Origin: Hyphomicrobium_A sp963782555
GTDB taxonomy: Bacteria > Pseudomonadota > Alphaproteobacteria > Rhizobiales > Hyphomicrobiaceae
Reading direction: 5' to 3'
Assembly (NCBI GenBank): GCA_963782555.1
Contig: CAWAKB010000005.1
Span: forward strand, 930,001 to 994,000
Length of the DNA stretch: 64,000 bases
The position numbers were made by a program, and so were the translations under genes. This document shows positions 17,597 through 28,998 of this stretch, piece after piece (the first letter of the stretch is position 1; each line of letters starts with the position of its first letter). The notes beneath the pieces are model-generated. The model was not told the origin of the DNA. It did no database searches and worked only from the letters and a program-made list of their open reading frames with translations.

Positions 17597-18427
17597 TCAG
17601 CCCAACAGATCGAGGAGGAAGCGCGCCGAGACGCAAATGAGGAACACGGCGAAGGCCAACTCCAGCTTGCGGCGGGGGATATTGTGCGCGAGCCGCACCC
17701 CGAAGGGCGCGGCATAGACGCTGAGCGGCGCGACGATCGCGAGTCCGAGCAGGTTCACATAGCCCACCGAGAAGGGCGGCAGGTGTTCGACGCCCCAGCC
17801 CGCCCAGGCATACCCGAGAACCCCCGGCAGCGCGATCATGGGGCCAACGCCGCTCGCCGTCGCCACCGCGCGCAGGATGGGATAGCCGTAGAGCGTGAGG
17901 AGCGGCACATTGAATATGGCCCCGCCGATGCTCATCAACGTGGACAGGAGGCCCACGGCTCCCGCCGCGATCTCGGGCCACGGGCGTGCCGGAAGGTGAT
18001 CGCCGAGTCGCCAATCCTCGCGCCCCAGCAGCATCTTGACCGCCACCAGTCCGGCGATGATCGCCCACACCCATTTGAGCTCGGTACCGCTCGCCACCTT
18101 GGCGATCAGAACACCGACGACGACGCCTCCGATGACGAATGGCGCCACGCGTTTCAACAGGTCGGTATCAACGGCGCCCTTGGCGCGATGCCCGGCAAAC
18201 GACTTGAGTGCGGTCGGCAGGATGATGGCAATGGTGGTCCCCAGCGTCACGTGCATGCGCACGCCCGGCTCCACGCCCAGCACGTCGAAGACCTCGTAGA
18301 GCACCGGCACCAGGACGCCGCCGCCGCCAATGCCGAGTAGCCCGGCCAGAAAGCCGGCGACGAGGCCGGCGGCGATGAGCGCGGCACCGAGCATGACCAG
18401 CTCGCCCCCCGGAACTCCCAGATCCAT
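17597..18427 (-). CDS. TauE/SafE family sulfite exporter-like permease
   Basis: The 276-residue product is a polytopic membrane protein with about eight helices and the family glycine motif FLAGLLGIGGGGVLVPVLY near the N-terminus. It is repeated in weaker form in the second half (LLSTLMSIGGAIFNVPLLTLYG), as expected for the inverted-repeat TauE/SafE fold. Members export sulfite, sulfoacetate or other organic sulfur anions. It ends three bases from the stop of the convergent CHASE2 gene and follows dusA by 14 bases on the same strand. Confidence 0.92.
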   Translation of the reverse strand: MDLGVPGGELVMLGAALIAAGLVAGFLAGLLGIGGGGVLVPVLYEVFDVLGVEPGVRMHVTLGTTIAIILPTALKSFAGHRAKGAVDTDLLKRVAPFVIGGVVVGVLIAKVASGTELKWVWAIIAGLVAVKMLLGREDWRLGDHLPARPWPEIAAGAVGLLSTLMSIGGAIFNVPLLTLYGYPILRAVATASGVGPMIALPGVLGYAWAGWGVEHLPPFSVGYVNLLGLAIVAPLSVYAAPFGVRLAHNIPRRKLELAFAVFLICVSARFLLDLLG

Positions 18428-18441
18428 GCCCCTCGTGCTCC

Positions 18442-19491
<1,050 letters not shown>

Positions 19492-19505
19492 TCGTTCTCA
19501 TCACT

Positions 19506-20285
19506 ATGCAGCTGTTCGGGGGCCGTCCAGGCCCGATTGCCCCTTTCACTAAGCTACCGCCGGGCCATTGGCGAGCCCAGGTGCGTCGCAAGGGTCAGTA
19601 TGCCTCGCGGTCCTTTAGGCTGAAGTCAGATGCCGAGGCCTGGGCGGTCGACGCGGAGCGTACAGTAAATCTTGGCAAGACCCTGGATGCCGTCTCAGCC
19701 GACGACAAGACCCCCTTCGCAGCGCTCATCAAGTTGCACATCATGGATATGACGGAGGTCGGCAGGCCGCTTCTTCGCAGCAAGGCGCTTTGCCTGGAGA
19801 AACTCAAGAGCGATCTCGGTCGTGCGAACCGCTCGGCGCGCTAACGCGTGAGAGGTTAATCGCCTACGGGAAGGCGCGGTCAAAGCAAGGCGCCGGTCCC
19901 GTGACAATCGCAATCGACATCGGTTACGTCCGCACGATCCTCGTACATGCAGCTGCAGTTCACGGAATTGAGGTTCTGACCGAGCAGGTCATGCTGGCGC
20001 GCGTTGCACTGCGCCGGCTCGGACTCATCGGTAAGAGGCACGAGCGCGACCGGCGTCCGTCGCAGGATGAGCTCGACCGCATCATCGCGTACCACGACAA
20101 CAATCCAAGGCAGACAATCCCTGTCGGCCGTATATTGAAGTTCGCAGTCGCCACTGCAATGCGGCAGGACGAAATCTGCTCGTTGCAGTGGCAGGACGTC
20201 GACCTAACGACATGCCTTGCGATCGTTCGCAACCGTAAGGACCCGCGTCGGAAGTCAGGCAATGACCAGAAGGTGCCCCTCCTCG
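19506..20285 (+). pseudogene. Tyrosine integrase, frameshifted and 3'-truncated
   Basis: The first 110 residues contain the arm-type DNA-binding entry KLPPGHWRAQVRRKGQYASR and SDAEAWAVDAER. After a frame change near 19825 the core-binding region and the start of the catalytic domain follow (RERLIAYGKARSKQGAG, then ATAMRQDEICSLQWQDVDL with catalytic Arg, and the beta-hairpin Lys region RNRKDPRRKSGNDQKVPLL). The sequence then stops matching an integrase at about 20285, where the antisense of a nuclease gene begins. The HxxR, second His and nucleophilic Tyr are missing, so it cannot be active as read. Its position beside dusA suggests it is the integrase that put the island here. Confidence 0.8.
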
Positions 20286-20706
20286 GGTTGAACCACTCCA
20301 CACGTGCCGGCCAGCCATCGTCATCAAGCACGATCTTTGCCGCGGAGACTTCGAACGGCGCCGTCTTTACAAATTCGGAATAGGGAATGGCCAACTCCCG
20401 CCATTCGACTGCCAGCAGAACAAGCCGATACTCGACCTCGCGTACTAGATATTTTTCCCGTATCAGCGCCACATACTTGAAAAGCTCTTGGATCGCCTCT
20501 CGTGCGGCCGCGTCGGTCCGCTTGAGTTCGATGATGACTAGCCGATCGCGCGCATCACGCGCAAAGATGTCTAGGAAGCCGGCAGCACCTTGAGCGTTCT
20601 TGAGATAGTGCTCGCGATCTACGAGGGTGAGCCCTGGCTCGATGAGCTGGAGCCGCTTGGCTAGGAAATCGCGGATCGCGTTCTCGTTTGGCCGCTTCTC
20701 CTTCAT
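20286..20706 (-). pseudogene. NucS/DUF91-like endonuclease fragment
   Basis: From the ATG at 20706 the product starts MKEKRPNENAIRDFLAKRL and contains a PD-(D/E)xK-like core: GFLDIFARDARDRLVIIELKR, in which Asp and ExK are the likely metal ligands. A helix follows (AIQELFKYVALIREKYL). This resembles the C-terminal nuclease domain of NucS/DUF91 or a related endonuclease of defence or repair systems. The match ends after about 140 residues at VLDDDGWPARVEW, where integrase sequence takes over in antisense. The gene is therefore truncated at a recombination junction. A target or partner cannot be named. Confidence 0.55.
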
Positions 20707-21371
20707 CGACTTCCTTTCCAGTCCCGTCACGGGCACACCAAACGACTACGGGCCGCCTTGTCTCGACATTTGGTGCTCTATAACAAATTTGCAGAAGGGT
20801 CAGAGGCAGTCATCGGTCTGCTTTCTAATAGAATGCCGACATCTCAGTGTGAATGGGAGCGTCTGCATCAGGCACCGCCCTAATGACCGCTCTTGTATCA
20901 GGCTGTGCGAAAACGCGTGTCGCCTGCGAGCGCTTAGAAAACCATTCCTGGAGGCAAGACCTCTGGCGGCCGTGAGCTGAATTGGCGTCATGCGACGCTG
21001 CCCACGGGACTGCGAGGTCCGCACGCTCTGTGCAGCCCCTGTTAGAAACACTTGAAGTCAGACTTTGATCGTGCGCTGCGCCAGGGACGGCAACGACCCG
21101 CGTTGTGCACGCCTCGTGCATGCCGCGTTGCATGCGCCTGAGCACCCACGCCTATCGGCCCAATGCATTATTGGAGGCGTTCCGAGATCACCTGGGCTCT
21201 TGCTGCGACGACCAAATCGGCCAAGCATTAGCCCAGCGCTTTGCCATTGATGGAAGCAACAAAACCCTCGGGTCGCCCCGGTTGCTTCGGCCATCGACGG
21301 CACGTCTAAGCGCGGAAATCCACAACAATGCGTAATATTGGCTCTAAGCGCTTGGATGCCTGAGGATAAGA
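20707..21371. other. No recognisable gene
   Basis: Short overlapping frames occur on both strands, none with a plausible ribosome binding site or family resemblance. The stretch is likely island debris between the nuclease fragment and the glycosyltransferase. Confidence 0.45.
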
Positions 21372-22393
21372 CTACCCCGATCCCCACAGCAGCCGCACAA
21401 GCCTCCGGGGCCCCAGTGACGCTGCCTTCATGGCTAACGAAAGACCCAACTTATCAAAGCCGCGCTTGCCGATAAGACGTACCATGGCGCGGCCGGCGCG
21501 GGCCTGTTTTTTGCCGATACGTGCATCCAGAAAATACCGGAGAGCTCCCTCGACTTCCTCCGCGCCCGCATCAGGATCAAGTGTCACTGACATCGCATGG
21601 TGAAGTTCCATTTGCGCGGAAGAAAGCAGCGCCACAAGCACGGGATCCTCTAAGTCCGGCGGGACCAACAACCCATCAGTCGGATCAGGCTTTCCTGCGA
21701 CGCGCAAAACATGAGTCGCGCGCGCCAAGTCCGCTGATATCGCCTGGCGAAGGCTGTTCCTCTGCAACTCGCTCCCCGGATGCGCCCGATACAACACGCC
21801 GACGATATCCAAGTTGTCAACCTTTCCCTGTTCGCTTGCCCGCAAGAAGAGGTCATAGTCCTCTGCCGCCTCGTAGGCGGGCCAGTACCGCCAATGGCTA
21901 TGATCCGCGTCCTGCGCATCATGCAGGAAGGGTGGCCGATACAGCATCCGCGCTCCAAGCCAGTGGCAACCAGGCTGCTTCCTGTTATTACACGCCACTT
22001 CTTGCGGCGCCTGCCGGCACCATCAATGGACATCATTCGCATGCCGAGCACCATCAAGTCGGGATCCCGGCTCATGGAGCAAACTGATGCTCGAAATCTG
22101 TCGGCAGGCAAATGTCGTCGGTCGTCTGCGCAGGCCACAATGCCAGCCTTCGCAAAATGCAATAGCTCGTTCCGGCTTGCGATCTGTCCCTGGCGCGGAC
22201 GCAGGAACAGCCGGATCCGCTCATCCCGCTCTGCATAATGCTTGAGGATCGCCGGCGACTCATCCACGGAGCCGTCATCCATAATCAGAAATTCGAAATC
22301 TCTGAGTGTCTGCTGCAGGACGCTCTCAATGGCTCCAGGCAAATACGCCATGCCATTATAGACGGGCATGATCACACTAAGCGAAGCCGTCAT
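21372..22393 (-). pseudogene. Family 2 glycosyltransferase, frameshifted
   Basis: The gene starts at 22393 with MTASLSVIMPVYNGMAYLPG, the nucleotide-sugar entry of GT-A family 2 enzymes, followed by FEFLIMDDGSVDESP. The expected ACAD-x-DD metal region is split between frames near 22130-22080. It resumes with PDLMVLGMRMMSID and, after another change near 21930, a third frame gives YEAAEDYDLFLRASE, the GT2 acceptor/ED motif, and a long helical C-terminus. At least three frame changes are needed to read the full 340 residues. It probably transfers a sugar onto an exopolysaccharide or LPS acceptor at the inner membrane. Confidence 0.78.
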
Positions 22394-22445
22394 TGGGGCG
22401 CTGCTCTACAACATGCCAAACCCGAGGGAAATCCAACGCTTCCAT

Positions 22446-24261
22446 TCAAGCGACTTGCACTGTCTCCTGAGGCGCTTCGCTACGTGCTCCGGCGAACTGC
22501 AGGCGATGTAGCCTTGCATAAACACCGCCATTTTCCATCAACTCGCCATGCGTTCCACTCTCTCATCACACGTCCGGATGCTACGACGTGGATAATGTCG
22601 GCGTTTACTATGGTCGCCAAGCGGTGGGCAATGACGATAGTCGTGCGCCCCCGCATGAGATCCTTGAATACTTCTTGAATGACTTGCTCCGCCTCGCTGT
22701 CCAGGGCGGACGTCGGCTCGTCCAAGAGAATAATGGGGGCATCCTTGAGGAAGGCGCGAGCTATCGAAATGCGCTGGCGTTGTCCACCCGAGAGCCGGGA
22801 TCCCAATTCACCAACCGGTGTGTCATATCCCATAGGCAGTTCTCGAATGAATGCGTCCGCATGTGCGGCCCGTGCCACTTGCTCGACCAACGCGTCGGTG
22901 GCCAGCAATCCTGCCTTGATGTTATCGCGAATGGTCCCCTCGAATAGAAATACGTCCTGACTAACAAGCGCAATTTGCCGACGTAGCGATCGAAGTGATA
23001 CGTCTGCAATGGGCTGACCGTCGATCGTGATGATTCCTTTCGATGGGGTCCAGAAGCGTTGCACGAGATTGAAGATAGTTGTCTTCCCGCTACCAGAGAG
23101 ATTCCGACCAGGGCGTTTGTCTGGCCTCCAGCGATGTCAATACTCAGTCCGTTCAGAACCGGAGTACCAGGCACGTAGGAGAACAATACGTCGATAAAGC
23201 GCATCTCGCCCGCGCCGACGAAGAGCTTGGGCTTATCATCATCATGCTCCTGCTCTGCCGCAGGCGCATCCATCAATTGATGCACCATACGCACGCCGAT
23301 AGCGGCCGTTGCCAGATCGAGCGGCACGCGCGCCAGCCGGCGAGCCGGATCAGCGGCCAGCAGCAAAGCGGCGATAAAGCTGAAAAATTGTCCCGGAGTG
23401 TCGCCGTATGACAGTGTTCGCCAACCTGCGTACGTTATCACCAGCGCGATCGCAATTCCGCCCAAAAGCTCAATAAGCGGCGCGACGCTCGCCTGAACTT
23501 TTTTAACTTTGTTGCTCAGTCGCTCTACGCTTGCGACAGCATCATACATCCGCTCCCGCAAGATATCCTCGAGCTGGAAGGATTTGGCAATCCTGATGCC
23601 CTGCGTGGTCTCCCTCATTAGGGCGACAATCGTCATGGTGGATGTGATCTCGCTGCTTGCCGCTTTGCGAATGACGACAATGAGGCGTTTGACGCCTATC
23701 GCACAAATCGGCCCACCAAGCAGTGCAATGGCAGCCAAGATCGGATCCTGAGTTACCATTACTACAATCAAGCCTAGTAAAGTGAGCAAATCTCGACCAA
23801 TACCCAGCAAAATGAGATTGATGATGTCCCGTACGGACGTGGCATTATAGGTAAGGCGCGTAATCAGATCGGCCGACGGGTGCTGCTGGAAGAATGCCAC
23901 ATCCATATTCAACACGTGGTCGTACAAGCGCCGTTGTGCGTCGGCCACGATGCGATTACCTGCACGGGCCAAATTCACGTCTTGATAGTACGCCGCAAAT
24001 CCCTTAGCAGCGAAGATTCCCACGACAGTCAGAGGGATCCAAATCAACGCGGCTCGATCCCGATCGACAAACAGCCTGTTGATGACGTCACTCATTATCC
24101 ACGCGCTCAGCGCGGTGGAGGCCGAGACCACCGCCATACACGCAAAGGCGATGGAGACCCCGCTGCATACGGCCGACCATGGTCATTCACCAAACGGGCC
24201 AGCAAAGCGAGGTTGGGATTAGCGAGCAGCCAGTTCCTCGATCCAATCCTACGCGATACAT
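22446..24261 (-). pseudogene. MsbA-like ABC flippase (TMD-NBD fusion), frameshifted
   Basis: The combined product is about 605 residues, the length of MsbA-type half-transporters. The N-terminal membrane domain runs from LARLVNDHGRPYAAG through MDVAFFQQHPSADLITRLTYN to GDTPGQFFSFIAALLLAADP. The nucleotide-binding domain has Q-loop ALVSQDVFLFEGTIRDNI, signature SRLSGGQRQRISIARAFL and Walker B IILLDEPTSALDSE. Indels interrupt it at three places: near 24150 (a G missing from a G-run), near 23095 inside Walker A (an extra CT), and near 22560 (an extra AG). Correcting them restores a continuous protein ending at 22446. It likely flips a lipid-linked saccharide or lipid A and lies just downstream of a glycosyltransferase in the island glycan cluster. 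Confidence 0.8.
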
Positions 24262-24424
24262 AACTATTTGAGCTTTCGAGTGTTCTGGCTTCTGCCTTGG
24301 TGCACCATCCTCGTATGCAGTTGCATAAAGTAGAACAACAGACGCGACGGACCCAGTGGGGCATCGGCTCAGCGCGCAGATAACGGCTCGCCCTGCCGCC
24401 CACCGCGAGAACCGCTATCATCTC

Positions 24425-24880
24425 CTAGAAGCCAACGATCTTCTGGTATGGATTGCCGATGAAGCCCAGCAACCCCGCTATCCCACCAATAGAACTCGTA
24501 AGCCTCACGGCACTTTTCTTCAGCAATTTTCTGAAGACATGCTCATTGACGATCCAGGCGATCGGTGCGCAGAAGGTTTGCACAACGGCGACGGGCACGT
24601 GAAGGAGAAGGCGCGAAGTCAGCCTCGGTACAATCGCGCGAAACCTGCCGTGCCTGCGGTGTAGATCGCTACGACTGGCCGCGGAGTAAAAGGCCCGCGC
24701 GACTTCGTAGCGCAGCGTGGACCGCTCCATTGTTCGCGTCTCGGTACGGACTTTTTTCCCTGCGCAGACGATGCGTGCTCCCTGTCGCGAGGCTACCGAT
24801 TTCAAGAGATATTCAGCTGCCGGCAGCGATACCCAAAATCCATAGCTTCGGCAGAATTGTCCATTTCATACTGGATACCC
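24425..24880 (-). pseudogene. C-terminal remnant of a family 2 glycosyltransferase
   Basis: Reading across one frame change near 24790, the peptide runs AEAMDFGYRCRQLNISLE, VASRQGARIVCAGKKV, then FYSAASRSDLHRRHGRFRA and a hydrophobic helix (LLHVPVAVVQTFCAPIAW), ending GLLGFIGNPYQKIVGF. The first part fits the ED-x-GYR acceptor-side motif of processive family 2 glycosyltransferases, and the second fits their C-terminal membrane region. The N-terminal catalytic half is absent; it is cut off where the plus-strand secretion gene begins. Confidence 0.45.
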
Positions 24881-24989
24881 CAGCGGCTCTTTTCTTCTGC
24901 TTTTTCGGGGCTCTCGCGTACCTGATCGCGCTTAGATACCGCAAGCGGTCGTCAAACGGCGTCTGCGCGGAGCGAGAATTCAAGACCGA

Positions 24990-26698
24990 TCGGCAGCGGC
25001 ATGATCAAACCGGCGGCTCGGAGCTGCGCCGTGCTCTCTTGTCTTCCCGCAACGCCTTCCTGTGGGACGGCTGGGGTCAGCGCAATCATCAACGCGCTGA
25101 TGCTGACCGGCTCGGTTTTCATGCTTGAGGTTTATGATCGCGTCCTACCAAGTCGTAGCGTGTCAACGCTGGTTGCATTGTGCGGCATGGCCGGCATCCT
25201 CTACGCGGCAATGGGCCTGCTTGACGTGTTGCGACACCGCCTGCTGCTTCGTGCCGGTATGGCGATCGATGAGGCTCTTGCCTCACGGGTCTTCGACTTG
25301 CTCGTCCGCCTTCCGCTACGATCCGGAAACCGCCTCGACGGATTGCAGCCCATGCGAGACCTCGACACCCTCCGATCCTTTCTGTCGGGCAACGGGCCGA
25401 CCGCTCTGTTCGACCTGCCCTGGCTGCCCTTGTACCTAGCCGTCATCTTCGCATTTCATCCATTACTGGGGATGACCGCCCTTGGAGGCGCCATTGCCCT
25501 CATTCTCTGACCCTGTTGACTGAAGCCTTTGCACGGAAGCCCACAAGAGAGGCAACGACACGCGCAGCCACTCGAACCGGGGTCGCCCAGGCATGCCTTC
25601 AGATCCCGGAGGTCCTCGCCAGCATGGGATTTGCGTCCCACCTCGAACAATTGTGGCGGACCAGCAATGCTCGAGTTCGTGAAATCGCAACAACACGCTG
25701 GCGACATTGCTGGCGGTTTCGGGGTCATCGCTCGCGTGCTCCGCATGATGCTGCAATCGAGCGTGCTCGCGGTCGGCGCCTATATGGTAATTCTTCACCG
25801 GGCGAGCGCCGGCATTATCCTCGCCGGATCGATCCTCGCCGCACACGCCTTGTCGCCCATGGAGTGGGATCGCCAACTGGCGATCGTTCATCGCAGCCCA
25901 ACAGAGCTGGGGCGGCTCGGACACTGCTTCACAAGTTACCACGGCACTCCAAGCCAATGGCACTCCCTGCGCCAACAAGCAAGCTGCAGGTCGCAAAAGT
26001 GGTCGTGGTGCCACCTGGAGCGCAGAAATTCGTCATACGCGAGATCAGTTTTGGGCTCAACCCTGGTCAAGCGCTGGCGATCGTTGGCCCGAGCGGTGCC
26101 GGTAAATCCTCGCTGGCTCGCGCGCTCGTGGGGCCTGGCAGCCTGCGGCAGGCGAATCGCCTGATCAGGCTGTTCTGGAGCGGATGGGCCCCTGGGGCTC
26201 TCGGACGGCATATCGGATATGTCCCTCAGGATGTGGGTTCTTTGCCGGTAGCATTGCCCTGAATATTGCCGTTCGCTCCCGAGGCAAATTCGGAAGCCGG
26301 TATCAGAGCCGCGAAGCTGGCTGATGTCCACGAGCTCATCGTCAACCTGCCCGACGGCTATAACACTGAGATAGGCGATGGTGGTATCACCCTGTCAGCC
26401 GGCCAGCGCCAACGGGTTGCGCTGGCCGGGGCGCTATCTGGCGACCCATTTCTCGTCGTCTCGACGAGCCGGATGAGTCGCTCGATCATGAAGGAGAACT
26501 AGCATTACGGCGAGCAATTATGGGCGTGCGCGCCCGCGCTGGCATCGTCGTCGTCGCTCACGCCGCCAAATCGCCCTCGGTGCGGTTGACCAGCCTTTGG
26601 CACTGGAACATCGGCAGCTCTTGGCCGGCGGCCTTAAAGAGTTGTTGCTTCGGAGATTGGCTGGGCCGACGCCCGGCACGGTCCGTATCCTGAAGTAG
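24990..26698 (+). pseudogene. Type I secretion ABC permease/ATPase, frameshifted
   Basis: Corrected for indels, the product matches the PrtD/HlyB-type permease-ATPase family (TIGR01842 class). It opens SELRRALLSSRNAFL, then INALMLTGSVFMLEVYDRVLP, continues LVRLPLRSGNRLDGLQPMRD and LFDLPWLPLYLAVIFAFHP. The ATPase domain contains Walker A IVGPSGAGKSSLARALVG, GYVPQDVG and the signature ITLSAGQRQRVALAGAL. Frame changes occur near 25065, 25510, 25680, 25980, 26260, 26470 and 26560. No N-terminal C39 peptidase domain is present, as is normal for RTX exporters. It would export the adjacent repeat proteins together with the HlyD adaptor that starts 27 bases later. Confidence 0.85.
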
Positions 26699-26724
26699 AT
26701 GCACGCGATTAATAGGGCCAACGC

Positions 26725-28024
26725 ATGACGATGACAAAATCGCAGCGTTCAATTCGACACAATCTGTGGGCAAGTGTTGCCGTCACCCTACTGCTTGTTG
26801 GAAGCATTGGTGGATGGGCCGCGACTACAGATATCGCAGGCGCGGTTATTGCGCCGGGCAGCCTTGTTGTCGCCACTGACCTCCGCAAGGTCCAGCATCC
26901 AACCGGCGGTGTCATTGACAAGATCTTTGTTGGCGATGGTGACCGGGTCAAAGCCGGCGACATATTGGTGCGTCTCGACGCCACCGTCACGGAGCCAATT
27001 TGGCTATCGTCGTCAAAGGCCTCGACGAGCTCCTCGCCCGTAAGGCTCGTCTGCAAGCAGAACGGGACGAGCTTGACCGCGTGAATTTTCCAAAGGAGCT
27101 GACCCAGCGTGCCAGCGATCCCGATGTGGCAGCCATCATGGCGGGAGAAAGCAAGCTTTTCGAGTTGCGCCGTGCCGCCCGGGTGGACAGAAATCACAAC
27201 TGCAGCAGCGCATTGTCCAGCTGCGGGAGGAAGCTAAGGGGTACGATGCCCAGGCCGCGGCCAAGGCCCAGGAAGTCGTTCTGATCAAAAAAGAGCTCAA
27301 GGGAGCCCACAGGTTGTGGGACAACAATCTTTATCCGATTACGAAGCTCACTTCTCTCGAACGCGAAGCAACCCGAGTGGAGGGCGAGCGAGCGAGCTCG
27401 TCTCCTCCAGTGCTCAGGCAGCCGGCAAGATTACTGAGACGAGTTGCAAATCATTCAAGTCGACCGGGATCTTGCTAGCGACGTCGCCAAAGAGTTGCGG
27501 GAGACCGATGCTAAGATTGGTGAATTCCTGGAACGCAAGGTAGCCGCCGAGGACCAGTTAAAGCGCATTGACATCCGCGCCCCAATCGACGGCGTTGTGT
27601 ATCAGTCAACGGCACATACGGTCGGAGGCGTCATTACATCAAGCGGTGATCCAATCATGCTAATTGTGCCGGAAGACGACAAGCTGATTGTCGAGGCTAG
27701 AGTAGCCCGCATGACATTGATCAGCTTCATATCGGCCAGCCGGCGCGCGTGCGTATCTTGGCATTGAACCGGCGAACCACGCCGGAAATAAACGGGATTG
27801 TCAGCCTTATTTCCCCAGATGCAGCAACGGATCAGCGAACTGGTGCAGCCTATTACAGCGTTCGGATCGCCCTTGACCCCGAGGAAATTTCTCATCTCCG
27901 TGATGTCAAGCTGGTGCCCGGTATGCCCGTCGAGGCCTTCATGAACACCGGCGAGCGCAAGGTGATCAGCTATCTCCTCAAACCAGTGACCGAACAATTG
28001 GTGAGGGCCTTCCGCGAGAGATGA
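26725..28024 (+). pseudogene. HlyD-family type I secretion adaptor, frameshifted
   Basis: The gene starts with MTMTKSQRSIRHNLWASVAV and a single membrane helix, then the first half-lipoyl motif GAVIAPGSLVVATDLRKVQHP with GGVIDKIFVGDGDRVKAGD. A coiled-coil hairpin (ELLARKARLQAERDELDRV) follows. Next comes the second half-lipoyl segment IDIRAPIDGVVYQSTAHTVG, and the terminal beta-barrel/membrane-proximal domain ends in VKLVPGMPVEAFMNTGERK and YLLKPVTEQLVRAFRER. Frame changes lie near 26995, 27190, 27430 and 27750. The periplasmic adaptor bridges the ABC exporter to an outer-membrane TolC protein, which is not encoded in this window. Confidence 0.87.
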
Positions 28025-28136
28025 GATGACAGCTCTAGGTCAATGCAAAATGAAAGAGATGGCAGGTCATTGGCTCTTGCCAGTTGCGTAGCAGTCTCGT
28101 AACCTCAAATAAGCTGTAGTTTAAGGGGCGATTTAT

Positions 28137-28517
28137 TTGCAATCCCTCCAGTATATTGATGGGCTGGGCAGTGTGGCGGTGGTCAACGGGATGGCCCACG
28201 TCGACCTTGTCGTCGTGCGGCCACCAACCGCGGAAAGTCAACAGCCGCAGATCGAGCCCGTGCAGCGTCTCGTGATGACGCTGCCACAATTCGTGCGGCT
28301 CTGCGCCGAGATGGCAAGCCATCTGCAGCGAATGGAGCAGAAGGGGCTCATCAAGCGGCAGCCAGTCGAAGGAGCGGTAACCCGTGATGCTCAAGCTTCC
28401 GGCACGGCGCCACAACCGCAATCTGCGGAGCACGTCCAGAGTACCGGCTCGTCGCCCGCGGCCCCAGAACCATCAGCCGAGGAGGCAAAGCGGCGAGGCC
28501 TATTCAGGAGGGGTTGA
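28137..28517 (+). CDS. Small hypothetical protein of the secretion locus
   Basis: The 126-residue frame is intact. A TTG start at 28137 is supported by AAGGGG eight bases upstream. The N-terminal half looks like a compact beta domain (YIDGLGSVAVVNGMAHVDLVV), followed by a helix LPQFVRLCAEMASHLQRMEQ. The last 45 residues are Ala/Pro/Gln-rich and disordered, ending KRRGLFRRG. It sits between the HlyD adaptor and the first exported repeat protein and is one of the few undamaged frames in this part of the island. I do not recognise a named family; a chaperone or accessory role in export is only a guess from position. Confidence 0.6.
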   Translation: MQSLQYIDGLGSVAVVNGMAHVDLVVVRPPTAESQQPQIEPVQRLVMTLPQFVRLCAEMASHLQRMEQKGLIKRQPVEGAVTRDAQASGTAPQPQSAEHVQSTGSSPAAPEPSAEEAKRRGLFRRG

Positions 28518-28578
28518 GGTACACGAGCCCTGAATTCGAATTTTGTTATTCTACCACGTCAGCCTTAAGAAGTACCAA

Positions 28579-28992
28579 TATGGCCCAACAAGACCAAGCT
28601 TTTTGGTAGGCCTCGTGTTCGGACTAGGAAGAGCCAATCAGTACGGCTCCAACCGGACCAGGGCCAACGCTGCTGCCGAGACACCACCCCCTGCCGCTGC
28701 TGGTCCACGGATCTCGGGCGAGCCGCTTAGCCTCGCGGAGGCGAAGCAGCGAGCTGAGATCGCGCCCGCCGATCGCTCGCGCTCTCGCGGATCGCGAGCG
28801 TACTCGATGCGATCGCCGCGATACAAGCAGGACAGCTTGGCCGATCTCCAGCGGCTGGTGCTGCCGCCGCTCACGACGAGCCAGTTCGCCGTGGCGGACG
28901 GACAAACTCTCAGCAAAAAGTCACCGAGAAAGCCAGAACTGGTGCAAAAATCCCTAATTTCGGGAAGAGAATTGCAGAAAGGGGGGGTGATT
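28579..28992 (+). other. Unresolved open stretch before exoprotein 1
   Basis: A short frame begins MAQQDQAFW and an overlapping frame continues VGLVFGLGRANQYGSN, PLSLAEAKQRAEIAPADRSR and further without a stop into the next gene. The continuation may be a damaged small gene or the N-terminus of exoprotein 1. No family is recognised. The stretch just before 28993 contains a purine-rich run usable as a ribosome binding site. Confidence 0.3.
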
Positions 28993-28998
28993 ATGGCC

